Assembly: GCF_900700375.1 (NCBI RefSeq) | Contig: NW_021629766.1 | Coordinates: forward strand, 1-64,000 | DNA from: Denticeps clupeoides | Taxonomy: Eukaryota; Chordata; Actinopteri; Clupeiformes; Denticipitidae | Length of the DNA: 64,000 nucleotides | Reading direction: 5' to 3' | Part shown: positions 10,156 through 19,376 of the stretch, piece by piece | How positions within the stretch are numbered: the first letter of the stretch is position 1 | How the letters are laid out: the number at the start of each line of letters is the position of its first letter | Program-made: the position numbers and the translations under genes | Notes under the pieces: model-generated | Seen by the model: only the letters and a program-made list of their open reading frames with translations | Databases searched by the model: none | Told to the model about the DNA's origin: nothing

Positions 10156-12720
10156 TCACAGGGTGAAGAGCAGGAATCCGCTGAAGATGCAGTGATTACT
10201 CTCAGTGTTGTAAAGTCGCTGGTTTCCAGGAAGACGCAGGTTAACCCAGTCTCCCGCCTCCAGCTGCAGAGTCACGCCGCCGACCAGGTAGGAGATGTGG
10301 TGGTCCATGTCGTACTCCCCCAGCAACATGATCCTCTGCTGGTTCCTGTACAGCGCTGTGTACATGGTGCGCGATGAGAGGATGTCCGCCACGGTGAACC
10401 TGAAGAAGTAAACGCCCTTCACTGGAGCGGTGAAGAACCCTGCAGAACCATACAGAAAAATTCACTACAGTCAGATCTACTACCATGATGCACCTGTCAG
10501 GTTAAACAGGAGACTATCAGTCCCTGTTCATCACCGGACCGAACCACAAACCCTGGTGGACACCAGGGACTCCGCCTTCCAGTCCAAAGACAAAGAGGCT
10601 CAATTCTACAGGCCGAGCCAACCAGTCACGGGTCAGTAAGGAGCAAAACGAGCTGATTCAGAGAAGATGAACATGGCTGCCCGCTCCTCACCAACGGTGA
10701 TGGTTTAAGCCTTTAAACCTGAGCCACACCGTGTGTGGTGTTTCACAAGGACAGTCACTTAACTTTGACAAAGTGCGTTAAGAGGCTGGCACTGAGGTGT
10801 TTAAAGAATGTGACTCCCACTGACACCATGACTATGAGAAGATGCTTAGCACCTGTATTACTGCTGTAGGTGTTTCCAACATTGGTGATGATGTTCCTGA
10901 AGACCAAGTTCAGTTCGGAAGGTCCTGCTTGTACATACTCAGTATTAAATGTCAAAGCTGCTGAAAAGGCCACTTTGCCTCCTGTAAAGTGGAACAGAAC
11001 CAAAAAAACATCACTGCTGATATTCAACTTTACAAAAAGACAAAAACATAATCATCTGATATGTAAGTAATTCTATTGATTTACATAGAACGATGACTAG
11101 AAAGTAACTTATATCCCAAATAAAAGGCACATCATATTTAAGGATATGACCCAATACTCATCATGTACAAATAAACCGATCTTTCATCACGATTACAATA
11201 TGTATTCAGTATATAGCAATAATAATGTCATTTACCTGCATTCATGTTGTTCAGTTTCTCCACTTTGGTCTCCACTGATGTTAGTCTGCTCTTCAGTCCT
11301 CCAATCTCTGCATTCAGAGCAGAAAATATTAAAACCACAGTTCATCACATGATACCTGAGTTCTTCTGCTGCAGATCTTCTACTTGGTTCTTGACAGCTT
11401 TCAGCTCTGCTGCTTGTTCTGATGTAGGTGGAACACAAAAAATGAGCCAAATCTTCACCAAGAAAATATGATTAGAGATCATTTCAATCCAGCACCTGCA
11501 TTCTGATGAGTCAGGTTCTCCACGTTCTGCTCATTGTCATCCATTTGGATCTTTAGAGCCGTCAGCTCTGCCACAAGTGCTGCATTAATGAAGGAATAAT
11601 TCAGTACTTTATGGTAGATTATGGTATGGCTTATTTCTATAGGAGATTAAAGAGTTTTTATGACAGGATGGTCGCATATAACAGTAAATTTATATGGCTG
11701 TATATGGCAGTTTATGGCGGAATATAATAATTTATGGATGATTATGGTTGCATATAACAGTTAATTTATATGGCTGTATATGGCAGTTTATGGCGGTATA
11801 TGAATGTACATGACTGTATGTATGGATGTATAACAATGTATATTGATGAGATGTCGCTGATTGTTCCCATGCTCAGAATTACTGTAAAAAATTAAATGGT
11901 CACTCTTGTAAGCAGCTTGGATGTGAACGTTGGACTGTCTGTTCTGCATTACCTGCATTTTCCATCTTCAGATTCTCCAGGTCTTTCTGTACGTCGGACA
12001 GGACAGCATCTTGCGCTTATATACAAAATAATACAGATGTCTGTTATTCTAAATTATATCTACTCATGCACTCTATTACATGTAGAGAATTGAATTAATG
12101 TACTGTTATTCTAACCTAAACTAATCATAACCAATGAATAATAATTCAATGTGTATGTTATTTTTACAGTAATTACATGGAATTAATACTATGTGTGATT
12201 AAATAATACTATTTGTATAGAATATTTTACACTATAATATTTGTCAAATGTCATTTATGCACCTGCATTCTCCTTCTTCATGTTCTCCACTTCATCCTTC
12301 ATGGTCTTTATCTCCACATCTTGAGCTAAATAACGTAATAATGTAAATGTAAATAAGCTAAATACCAACATTAAAGTCTGTGAATGATGTTCATACTGGT
12401 CTCAGTGTTGTTGAATTAATATTGCACATTTAGAAGATGTGATTACCAGCGTTTTCTCTCTCCAGAACTTTGAAATCCAGCCTCAGATCCAGCACCATGT
12501 CTTCAGGGTCCTTTAGGTTGGTCTTCACGTTCTCCAACTGGACTTCCTGAGCCAGCATCGTGTCCCGCAGGTAGTGGACCATGTTCCTCAGGTACTGCAG
12601 CTCAGCGTTGATGTCCTGCACAGGAATTTCTTTTTTTGTATTTAGAGGGTTGCTCTGGTTCAGAGAAAGAGCTCTAAATGTGGAGAACAGCAGGAACAGC
12701 AAGGAGATGATGACCCTCAT
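10156..12720 (-). CDS. Secreted coiled-coil C1q-domain protein (complement C1q-like), 8 exons
   Basis: Secreted C1q/TNF-superfamily protein, probably trimeric through its C-terminal domain; fish relatives act in innate immunity or as extracellular ligands, but the exact partner is unknown. Deduced coding exons (minus strand): 12447-12720, 12263-12325, 11953-12015, 11496-11579, 11356-11418, 11236-11307, 10853-10981 and 10156-10439. They total 1032 nt (343 aa), every junction is phase 1 with GT/AG sites. Residues 1-20 (MRVIISLLFLLFSTFRALSL) are a signal peptide; about 27-206 is heptad-rich coiled coil; 207-343 is a complete C1q domain (GGKVAFSAALTFNT, GVYFFRF, terminal FSGFLLFTL). No collagen Gly-X-Y repeat is present. 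The ATG at 12720 is chosen; an in-frame GTG lies just upstream. A LINE fragment abuts the start region. An alternative subfamily assignment (cerebellin-like) is possible. Confidence 0.85.
10667..10780 (+). mobile_element. Truncated tRNA-SINE tail in last C1q intron
   Basis: ACATGGCTGCCCGCTCCTCA through ACAGTCACTTAACTTTGAC resembles the 3' part of the SINE at 33341-33572 (CTGCTCACCAAGGGTGACGG, then TGACAATCACTTCACTTTCA). The head is missing. The same copy sits at 21537-21650 in the duplicate gene. Confidence 0.55.
11236..12325 (-). other. Run of five short phase-1 coiled-coil exons in the C1q gene
   Basis: Five consecutive exons of 63, 63, 84, 63 and 72 nt, all flanked by phase-1 introns. They encode similar heptad modules that end in ENA, ENA, QNA, KNS and MNA and begin with AQD, AQD, ALV, EQA and EIG. 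All lengths are multiples of three, so any exon could be skipped or duplicated without a frame shift. This looks like exon duplication extending the stalk. Confidence 0.75.
11625..11850. repeat. Degenerate ATGG/TATGG intronic repeat
   Basis: Two imperfect copies of a roughly 80-bp segment (GCATATAACAGTAAATTTAT followed by ATGGCTGTATATGGCAGTTT), with further TATGG-rich sequence on both sides. The duplicate gene has the same structure at 22495-22720 with small differences. No function seen. Confidence 0.6.
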
Positions 12721-12739
12721 CTTCAACACAATCAGGTCA

Positions 12740-13078
12740 GCTTTCCACTCATCTAGACTCTTCTCCGTCTTGGCCCCTCGGTTGTGGAATGAACTTCCCC
12801 TTTAGGTCAGAACAGCTCAGTCACTGAGCACCTTCAAACGGCAGCTCAAGACCTTCCTCTTTAGAGAAGATTTAGATGAACTTGTGACCTTCTTCTTGTC
12901 TTCTGTACAGAATCTACAACAGAGTGAATAAAAAGATTGTATTCATAGTTGGGGGTCCTAGTGAACCAGAACTGACCACTTCATCCATGGTAACATGGAA
13001 GCACGTTGTAAGTCGCTCTGGTTAAGGACGTCTGGCAAACGCCTTAAATGTAAATGTAAGCGGCCTCCTTTTTTTATA
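12740..13078 (+). mobile_element. L2/CR1-like LINE 3' end, sense orientation
   Basis: Sense-strand remnant of a LINE reverse-transcriptase protein C-terminus (SSRLFSVLAPRLWNELPL) followed by 3' UTR (AGAACTGACCACTTCATCCA) and the tail GTAAGTCGCTCTGG ... AAATGTAAATGTAA typical of fish L2-type elements. It begins only about 20 bp upstream of the C1q start codon on the opposite strand, so any 5' UTR or promoter of that gene must lie in LINE sequence. Same arrangement at 23597-23935. Confidence 0.75.
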
Positions 13079-13163
13079 AAGCCGAACTTATTCATTATTT
13101 ACATTTAAGGCATTTGGCAGACGGCCGTATCCAGAGCCACTTACAACGTGCTTTCAAGTTACC

Positions 13164-13486
13164 TGTCACGACTACGGACTTACGGGGGAAGGAAGCGCAG
13201 AGGTTTGACATACTGGGGAGGGGGTTTTATTACAACAAACAATAAAGAAATACAAATAAACAATGGCGCGGTGGCCGAAAACAGTTTAACGTAAATAAAG
13301 AACTGAAACAAACCCGTAGGCGTGTGGCGATTGCCAGAACTCAAAACACATAAAACTAAACCAGGTCAAGTTCGTGCAGAGAGTTCACGAAAATGCCAGC
13401 GACCCCGAATGGGCGGAAACTTCCGGCATTTATGGGGCGTCAGGATTGGGTTCCGGTGTGGAGCCCAGCTGCAGGCAATCCTGACA
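13164..13486 (-). repeat. Long terminal repeat (3' LTR in element orientation)
   Basis: 323 bp, starts TGTCACGACTACGGACTTAC and ends GCAATCCTGACA on the plus strand. Adjacent purine tract marks it as the 3' LTR for a minus-strand element. Confidence 0.85.
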
Positions 13487-13589
13487 GAGCCCCCCCTCCA
13501 AGGGCTACGTCCTCGGAGCCCCAACAGTACCATCAGTGGAGGCGGCGGGGCGGACGGCGGCAACCACAGGGCTCCTGCCCTGCTGTATC

Positions 13590-14255
13590 CTCCCCTTGGA
13601 GGACCCGGTCCCTCGGGCTGGCTCCCCCGGCGTGGTCAGGCGTGGCGGCCCCGGTCCCTCGGGCTGGCTCCCCGGCGTGGTCAGGCGTGCGGCCCCGGTC
13701 CCTCGGGCTGGCTCCCCCGGGCGTGGTCAGGCGTGGCGGCCCCGGTCCCTCGGGCTGGCTCCCCGGCGTGGTCAGCGTGGCGGGCCCCGGTCCCTCGGGC
13801 TGGCTCCCCGGCGTGGTCAGGCGTGGCGGCCCCGGTCCCTCGGGCTGGCTCCCCGGCGTGGTCCTGCGTGGCGGCCCCGGTGCCTCGGGCTGGGCTCCCC
13901 GGCGTTGGTCAGGCGTGGCGGGCCCCGGTGCCTCGGGCTGGCTCCCCGGCGTGGTCCCGCTTGGCGGCCCCGGACCCTCGGCCTGGCTCCCCGGCGTGGT
14001 CCAGCTTGGCGGCCCCGGACCCTCGGCCTGGCTGCCGGCGTGGTCCCGCTTGGCGGCCCCGGACCCTCGGTCTGGCTCTCCGGCGTGGTCCCGCCTTGGC
14101 GGGCCCCGGACCCTCGGCCTGGCTCCCGGCGTGGTCCCGCTTGGCGGCCCCGGACCCTCGGCCTGGCTGGCCTCCCGGCGTGGGTCCCGCAATGGCGGCC
14201 CCGGACCCTCGGCCTGGCTCCCCGGCGTGGTCCCGCATGGCGGCCCCGGACTTCC
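13590..14255 (-). repeat. 45-bp GC-rich minisatellite inside the LTR element
   Basis: About 15 tandem copies of a 45-bp unit (core CCTCGGGCTGGCTCCCCGGC then GTGGTCAGGCGTGGCGGCCC). Because 45 is 15 codons, frames stay open over long distances on both strands. On the element's sense (minus) strand one frame gives Pro/Gly-rich 15-residue repeats such as TPGSQPEGPGPPRLT. Two sequence classes exist: GGTCCCTCGGGCTGG to the left and GGACCCTCGGCCTGG to the right. Confidence 0.85.
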
Positions 14256-14619
14256 CGTACCTGCACACAATAATCAGGGCCGATCCATCTGGGTACGTGT
14301 GGGCCCTGTCTCCACATGTCCCCTCTGACACGTCTTGTGTCACCCCCTGCACCGCGCAGGGAGATTGTCCCAGAGCCTCCGGCGACTGTTCCACGCACCC
14401 CAGGCTGGTGCCTTCTGGGACTATGCAGCCCCTCTCGCTGCACGGCCCTGGTGCCAAAGGGGGGGCATTGCCAGACCATCCGGCTAGCCCCTTCTGCGTC
14501 CGTTGGGACAAGCAGGCCCTCTTCCTGTCTGTCCCAGCTGGGTCCTCATGCCTACCGGGGGCTCTATGGCGCTCCACCCCTCTGGAGGCAGACGCAGGCC
14601 CATGCCTGGCCCGCCCTCC

Positions 14620-16353
14620 TCACTGGCTACCGGAGGACCCAGCTCCATCGCTTCCCCACCTCCCCTCCCCCTCAGGAGGAGTCCCCAACCCGAACTGCAC
14701 CCCCCCAAAAAATTCTTTGGGGGAGCACCCCCCCCGGCTGGACTTAGGGGTACCTTGGGGCTCGTCCACCTCGCCTTGGACCGGTGCAGTCAGGTTGGGA
14801 ACTCCCTCCCTGGGGTTCGGCTCTGCTGCTGGGTCACCATCTGGTGGACACAAAGAGGGGAAGTGGGGGCGACATACGGACACATATGCCACGCACACAC
14901 ACACAGACAGAGACAGACAGAAGAGAGGGTCGTCTAGTTCCCTCTCTGAGCACTCCGGGACCTCCTCAGGGGGCACAGCCAGGATCTCGGGAGGCGCGAC
15001 CTTCTCGTCGCCCGCCAGTGCTTGGTCTTCTTGCCCCGGATCCTGACTGGCGCTGGATGTGGTGGAGGGGCAGAGTTCGATCCCTGGCTCAGGCTCAGGC
15101 CGATCAAACTCCGCCCTCAGTCTCTGCTGGAAGTCCCGAAAACTCCTGTCGGTCTCTCCCTGCTGCCAGGCAGCGTCGCTGGAGATGGTGGTGGGCGTGT
15201 GGCGTGGGGGGTGGTGGACGTCTTCTCCAGCATGCGGGGGCGCTGGTGATGCGCTGCCGTTCAGCTGGGGAACGTCCGAGCAGAGGGAAGGCGGGTCGGC
15301 GACTGGAACTGGGAGGGCATCTTCCCTGTGAGGCAGTTCCGACAGTGCAGTTGCTGGTTGGCGACCTCCTGTCGCCCTGTTCCACCAGCTTACGCCCGCA
15401 TCGCTGTCCTCCTCCTCACTGTTGTCGCACCTCTGGGACTGACGTGGGTTTCCACGGACCTCGCAACGGACGGGCACGATGGGCGGAGCCATCCCGGCAC
15501 CGACTGCCCAATCGGCGTCATCCTCGTGTTGGTCCGTGTCGACCTCATACCCTCGGAAGTCACGTGGTTCTTCACGGATGTCGCGACAATCTCGGACGCG
15601 CGCGCTGGGTGGAGCCATCCCGGCCCCGACTGCCCAACGAAAATCCACGTCATTGTCGCTTTCGTCATCCGTGTCCTCCCACCTGTGACTCCGAGGGTCG
15701 TCCACCCTGCGGACATCCTGGACCCAGGGTGCGATCAACTCCCAGGGGCAGTACTCTGGCCATTCGGGCTGGAGGCTGCCCACCTCCTCGCTGGAGGAAC
15801 GCCGCCGTTGTTGTTGTTGTTGCCGCTTCTCACCCCCCTGGAAGTGACGTGGGTCCCCACGGACCTCGCGACGATCACAGACTGGCGCGATGGGCGGAGC
15901 CCAACTCTCGTCTCCCGTGCTCTCGTCGTCGTCCGTGTCGTCCCAGTCCACGGGGAGCCTTGCCAGCAGAGCGCAGAGTTCTTGGCTCGACATGGCGAAG
16001 ATCGTGGGGGTCGCATCTTCTGCGCTCGCTGCCCACGTCACTTCCTCGCTGCTGCCGACGCCAACGTCCTCGCTCCGCCCACTCACCCGCCGACGTTGTC
16101 GCTTCCGGGTTTCGCGGAGTTTCCCGGGGATGACGTCATCACTCGGCGCCGCGTACCACGGCTTCTCGGGGAGAAAACGCTCCACCAGAACGGGCGGCGC
16201 GTCTCTCCCCTGCCGTCCGCGTTCGCCGCGCCGCGCTGCGTCCTTTGCGGCATTTCTTCTCCTCTGTTTTTTACCTCTGCGCTTTTGGGTGGGTCGCTGG
16301 CATTCTGTCACGACTACGGACTTACGGGGGAAGGAAGCGCAGAGGTTTGACAT
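14620..16353 (-). CDS. Long open frame of the LTR element, unknown protein
   Basis: Open frame of up to 577 codons on the element's sense strand; its upstream end overlaps the 5' LTR, so the true start is probably internal (for example the MSSQELCALLARLPVDW methionine near 15990). The central part holds three to four degenerate acidic modules (DDTDDDESTGDESWAPP; DTDDESDNDVDFRWAVGAGM; EDDADWAVGAGMAPP), each followed by a basic segment resembling REVRGDPRHFQG. The N-terminal extension is Arg/Lys-rich. No zinc knuckle, protease or polymerase motif was recognised. It may be a Gag-like or accessory product, but I do not recognise it. Confidence 0.4.
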   Translation of the reverse strand: MSNLCASFPRKSVVVTECQRPTQKRRGKKQRRRNAAKDAARRGERGRQGRDAPPVLVERFLPEKPWYAAPSDDVIPGKLRETRKRQRRRVSGRSEDVGVGSSEEVTWAASAEDATPTIFAMSSQELCALLARLPVDWDDTDDDESTGDESWAPPIAPVCDRREVRGDPRHFQGGEKRQQQQQRRRSSSEEVGSLQPEWPEYCPWELIAPWVQDVRRVDDPRSHRWEDTDDESDNDVDFRWAVGAGMAPPSARVRDCRDIREEPRDFRGYEVDTDQHEDDADWAVGAGMAPPIVPVRCEVRGNPRQSQRCDNSEEEDSDAGVSWWNRATGGRQPATALSELPHREDALPVPVADPPSLCSDVPQLNGSASPAPPHAGEDVHHPPRHTPTTISSDAAWQQGETDRSFRDFQQRLRAEFDRPEPEPGIELCPSTTSSASQDPGQEDQALAGDEKVAPPEILAVPPEEVPECSERELDDPLFCLSLSVCVCVAYVSVCRPHFPSLCPPDGDPAAEPNPREGVPNLTAPVQGEVDEPQGTPKSSRGGCSPKEFFGGVQFGLGTPPEGEGRWGSDGAGSSGSQ

Positions 16354-16628
16354 ACTGGGGAGGGGGTTTTATTACAACAAACAATAAAGAAATACAAATA
16401 AACAATGGCGCGGTGGCCGAAAACAGTTTAACGTAAATAAAGAACTGAAACAAACCCGTAGGCATGTGGCGATTGCCAGAACTCAAAACACATAAAACTA
16501 AACCAGGTCAAGTTCGTGCAGAGAGTTCACGAAAATGCCAGCGACCCCGAATGGGCGGAAACTTCCGGCATTTATGGGGCGTCAGGATTGGGTTCCGGTG
16601 TGGAGCCCAGCTGCAGGCAATCCTGACA
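16306..16628 (-). repeat. Long terminal repeat (5' LTR in element orientation)
   Basis: 323 bp, identical to the partner LTR apart from one base. The 14-bp word AATGCCAGCGACCC inside the LTR recurs inverted just internal to this LTR (about 16291-16304). Confidence 0.85.
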
Positions 16629-17194
16629 TTACCATGGATGAAGAGATCAATTCCGGTTCACTAGGACCCCCAACTATGAATACAATCTTTTTATTCACTC
16701 TGTTCTAGTTTCTATACAGAAGTCAGACGAGAAGAAGGTTACAAGTTCATCTAAATCTTCTCTAAAGAGGAAGGTCTTGAGCTGCCGTGTGAAGGTGCTC
16801 AGTGACTGAGCTGGAAGTTCATTCCACCACCGAGGGGCCAAGACGGAGAAGAGTCTAGATGAGCGTCTTCCTTTTACCTTCAGAGATGGAGGGACCAGGC
16901 GAGCAGTACTGGAGGCTCGGAGTATACCAGGTGCAGTGCGAGGTGTAATAAGGGCTGTGAGGTAGGATGGTGCTACTCCATGTTTGGCTTTGTAGGCCAG
17001 CATCAGTATTTAGAACCTGATGCGTGCAGCTACTGGGAGCCGGTGGAGGGAACGTAGCAGAGGGGCGGTGTGGAGAACTTGGGAAGGTTGAACATCAGTC
17101 GTGCTGCTTCGTCCTGTATGAGTTGTAGAGGTCGGATGGAACATAGAGGTAGATTCTTGTTTACTGACACTTTCGCTTTTTAATCATTATTATT

Positions 17195-17340
17195 GGTGTG
17201 TTTTACACTTGGCCAACACACTTGCGTCTGAACCAGAAGAGCACCAAGTTCCAGGTTCAAACTCCACTTACTACCATCGTGTCCCTCTGTCCCCAGGGGG
17301 ACTGTCCCCGTCACTACTGAATGTAAATGTGTTGTTACGG
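17195..17340 (+). mobile_element. tRNA-derived SINE remnant
   Basis: Contains tRNA-like promoter boxes (TTGGCCAACACACTTGCGTC as box A region and CAGGTTCAAACTCC as box B), then AGGGGGACTGTCCCCGTCAC and a GAATGTAAATGTG tail. Related copies: 19010-19155, 24590-24725, and inverted 30790-30890 and 32580-32715. The unit travels with the coiled-coil gene block. Confidence 0.6.
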
Positions 17341-17560
17341 AACACGTAAAATAATATAGTTGTATATAATCCAAGTGAAATATAGTACATGGTGAACTAT
17401 ACAACATGGTTTTAATGTTTGTCTTGTGTTTTGGACGTGTGAAGCTCAAGAAAGTCAAAGGAGATTTCATTCATCTTTTCTATATAGATTCTTTATTTGC
17501 ATTTTGTAATAACGCTCATGTTACGCTCGCCTTTGCGATGTCCGCATAGCTGCGTCCTGT

Positions 17561-18607
17561 TCACCAGCCTCCCAGATCAACCTGGACAGCCTGGTCCTTG
17601 TACTGTTTTCTTTTCTCCACGTCTCCTTGTGAAGCTTCTCGAAGATGCTGCAGTGCTGCTCTCATGTATGCGGTCTGCTCGAGTTGCCCACACAGTTCCT
17701 TCTGCCTTCTGAGGAGGACCTTCAGGGTTTCCTCAATCTCCTGCCTCTTGCTTGTATTGTTTAAGTCCTGGAAACGTTTTTCCAGTTCGTTCCTGGTAGA
17801 TGTTTCTTCAAGGAGCACTTTTTCAAGTTCTTCTCGTGCTCTGTGCTCATGGTCACGTTCGGCTGTCATCATCTCGAGTTCCTTTTTCATTTGCTGGAGC
17901 GTCTCCTCGTGGAGACTGTCTTTGCTCTCCAGCTGATGACGGAACTTTGTCTCTGTCTCCAGGAGAAGCCTCTCTGCCTCTTTCCTGCTTTCTCTTTTTG
18001 CTTCAAGCTCTTTTTCAGCTTTCTCTCTCCTGCTCTGCTCATCTGTCATTTGACTTCTCAGCGTTTCCTGCTCCTTCTTCTCGTTCTGCAGCGTCTCTTC
18101 ATAAAGAGCCTGCTTGCTCCCCAGCTGCGTATGGAGCTGTGTCTCCATCTCCATCTGCTTTCCAGTTTCTCTCACGTTACAGAAACGCCTTTCTGCTTCT
18201 TCTCTGTTGTGTCTCTCCACGTTCAGCTGTGCTTCAAGCTCCTCACATTGCAGCCGTTCCAGATCTTGTTCTTCTCTCAGTCTTTCTTTTACTTCATTCT
18301 CAGCCTCCTGGATGGCAATTTGCCTCAGCTCTTCACGCCAAGCCAGGCTGTTCTGTGTCGTGTCACGAATAGCCATCTCCAGATTATTATTAGAGGCCAT
18401 GAACATCTCCTCCACTTCTTTACGATGACCGGGATCCCTTTCCAGGAATGTCTCCGTCACCGCCTCGAGTGTGCCGAGCTGTTCCCCGAACACCTCAACC
18501 TGACCCATCTGAGCTGATTTCAGATCGGTCATTTTGGGCTCAACGGAAACGTCCTTCTTGAAGAAGCGACGCTTGGTCCACCTAACAAACTTCTTCCACG
18601 CCTTCAT
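17561..18607 (-). CDS. Intronless coiled-coil protein, copy 1 (348 aa), function unknown
   Basis: I do not recognise this family. Single-exon frame of 348 aa from the ATG at 18607 (MKAWKKFVRWTKRRFFKKDV) to a TGA at 17561; the frame extends upstream through a non-ATG codon, so the first ATG is used. Residues 1-20 are strongly basic and aromatic. About 90-330 is a near-continuous charged coiled coil (long E/K/R/Q heptads). Two roughly 60-residue internal repeats share the patterns REEAERR/RKEAERL, QLGSKQALYEETLQ/QLESKDSLHEETLQ and KKEQETL/KKELEMM. The C-terminus is QAVQVDLGGW. No signal peptide or membrane segment. AATAAA occurs about 70 bp after the stop (near 17488-17493, minus strand). A TATA/CCAAT promoter lies upstream. 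An intact inverted copy (31291-32346) preserves nearly every residue, suggesting a real gene or very recent duplication. Could be a cytoskeletal or scaffold-type protein; this is inference. Confidence 0.65.
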   Translation of the reverse strand: MKAWKKFVRWTKRRFFKKDVSVEPKMTDLKSAQMGQVEVFGEQLGTLEAVTETFLERDPGHRKEVEEMFMASNNNLEMAIRDTTQNSLAWREELRQIAIQEAENEVKERLREEQDLERLQCEELEAQLNVERHNREEAERRFCNVRETGKQMEMETQLHTQLGSKQALYEETLQNEKKEQETLRSQMTDEQSRREKAEKELEAKRESRKEAERLLLETETKFRHQLESKDSLHEETLQQMKKELEMMTAERDHEHRAREELEKVLLEETSTRNELEKRFQDLNNTSKRQEIEETLKVLLRRQKELCGQLEQTAYMRAALQHLREASQGDVEKRKQYKDQAVQVDLGGW

Positions 18608-18667
18608 TTCTCTACCACTATACTGAACTCTCGTAAATCTGAAATGATTAAGCTCTTCACGGCTCAC

Positions 18668-18870
18668 CTCTTAAATAGAGCGAAGCTGAAGATGTCACTT
18701 TTTTTTCAGCCAATCAGATGGAGGAACAAGATCTTAAGAACATTGTGATTGGCTGGTTTCACTCAGCTGATTACGCTACAGAACAAGAGCTCAGAAACAT
18801 TGTGATTGGCTGAAAAAAATGATATCAGCCAATCACATTAATTCTGGGCTCTTGTTCTTGCTGAAAAAAA
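18668..18870 (-). promoter_or_regulatory. TATA plus four CCAAT-box promoter of coiled-coil gene copy 1
   Basis: On the minus strand, CTATTTAAG (18670-18678) is a TATA-like box about 65-70 bp before the ATG. Upstream are four CCAAT boxes, all as GCCAATC or GATTGGC, arranged in facing pairs. The word GCCAATCACAATGTT is directly repeated with a following CTCTTGTTCT or ATCTTGTTCC. Same structure in copy 2. Confidence 0.65.
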
Positions 18871-19009
18871 AGTGCCTCTCTGGACAGTGAATCAGGAGGA
18901 AACCCACACCGAGACAGAAGAACATGTAAACTCCACACACACAAGGTGCTGTCAACGCTATTTGTGCCAAATCAAATTACTGCCACTTTCACTTTTTAAT
19001 CATTATTAT

Positions 19010-19155
19010 TGGTGTGTTTTACACTTGGCTAACACGCTCGCGTCTGAACCGGAAGAGCACAAAGTTACAGGTTCAAACCCCACTTACTACCATCGTGTCC
19101 CTCTGTCCCCAGGGGGACTGTCCCCGTCACTACTGAATGTAAATGTGTTGTTACG
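19010..19155 (+). mobile_element. tRNA-derived SINE copy, best preserved head
   Basis: Box A-like TTGGCTAACACGCTCGCGTC and box B-like CAGGTTCAAACCCC are 30-40 bp apart, followed by CCAGGGGGACTGTCCCCGTC and a GAATGTAAATGTG tail. Lies just upstream of the coiled-coil gene promoter. Confidence 0.6.
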
Positions 19156-19376
19156 GAACAAGTAAAATAATATAGTTGTATATATTCCAAGTGAAATATA
19201 GTACACAGTCAGTAAAAACATTTGTTTTGCACGTCATTAGTGTGAACATGGACACGCCCCCTACACAAATGGGCCAATCGGATACCAGTACAACTTTGAT
19301 TCTACATTTTATTATTAGATCATTTGTACCGTGATATAAAATTATTTTTTTTAATGTTTGTCTTGTGTTTTAGACG

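Larger units (their letters stand above)
13164..16628 (-). mobile_element. Young LTR-flanked retroelement without visible pol (non-autonomous type)
   Basis: Direct LTRs of 323 bp (13164-13486 and 16306-16628) begin TGT and end ACA and differ at only one position, which implies a very recent insertion. The target duplication is TTACC (13159-13163 and 16629-16633). The second block keeps the empty site near 24024. A purine tract (GGAGGGGGGCTC) next to 13486 on the minus strand and an AATAAA within the LTR on that strand place transcription on the minus strand. The internal 2.8 kb is GC-rich, with a 45-bp minisatellite and one long frame. I see no protease, reverse transcriptase or integrase. 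I recognise no standard primer-binding site. The structure looks whole for a non-autonomous element. Family unassigned; 5-bp duplication fits Gypsy/ERV/BEL-type integration. Confidence 0.85.
13095..17165 (-). mobile_element. L2/CR1-like LINE 3' end, antisense, split by an LTR element
   Basis: Antisense LINE 3' end: its tail at 13095-13163 and its body at 16629-17165, interrupted by the LTR element 13164-16628. The protein C-terminus reads on the minus strand at about 16695-17003 (LAYKAKHGVAPSYLTALITP, then LAPRWWNELPAQSLSTFTRQ); upstream sequence resembling LIQDEAARLMFNLPKFS lies near 17075-17140 with decayed frame. The element is 5'-truncated. An uninterrupted copy is at 23955-24550. Confidence 0.75.

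Noticed and set aside
13322-15046. 574-codon and other overlapping plus-strand frames in the GC-rich region
   Set aside because: They are antisense to the LTR element and driven by the 45-bp minisatellite and high GC; no recognisable domain.
14784-16350. 449- and 340-codon plus-strand frames
   Set aside because: Shadows of the minus-strand frame of the LTR element.
17195-17340. Functional tRNA gene
   Set aside because: Box A/B-like motifs are present, but the sequence does not fold into a complete tRNA by eye and recurs with a SINE body and tail.
17800-18517. Plus-strand frames of 190-224 codons opposite the coiled-coil gene
   Set aside because: Antisense to a Glu/Lys/Gln-rich coding region, which rarely yields stops on the other strand; Leu/Ser/Cys-rich with no domain.
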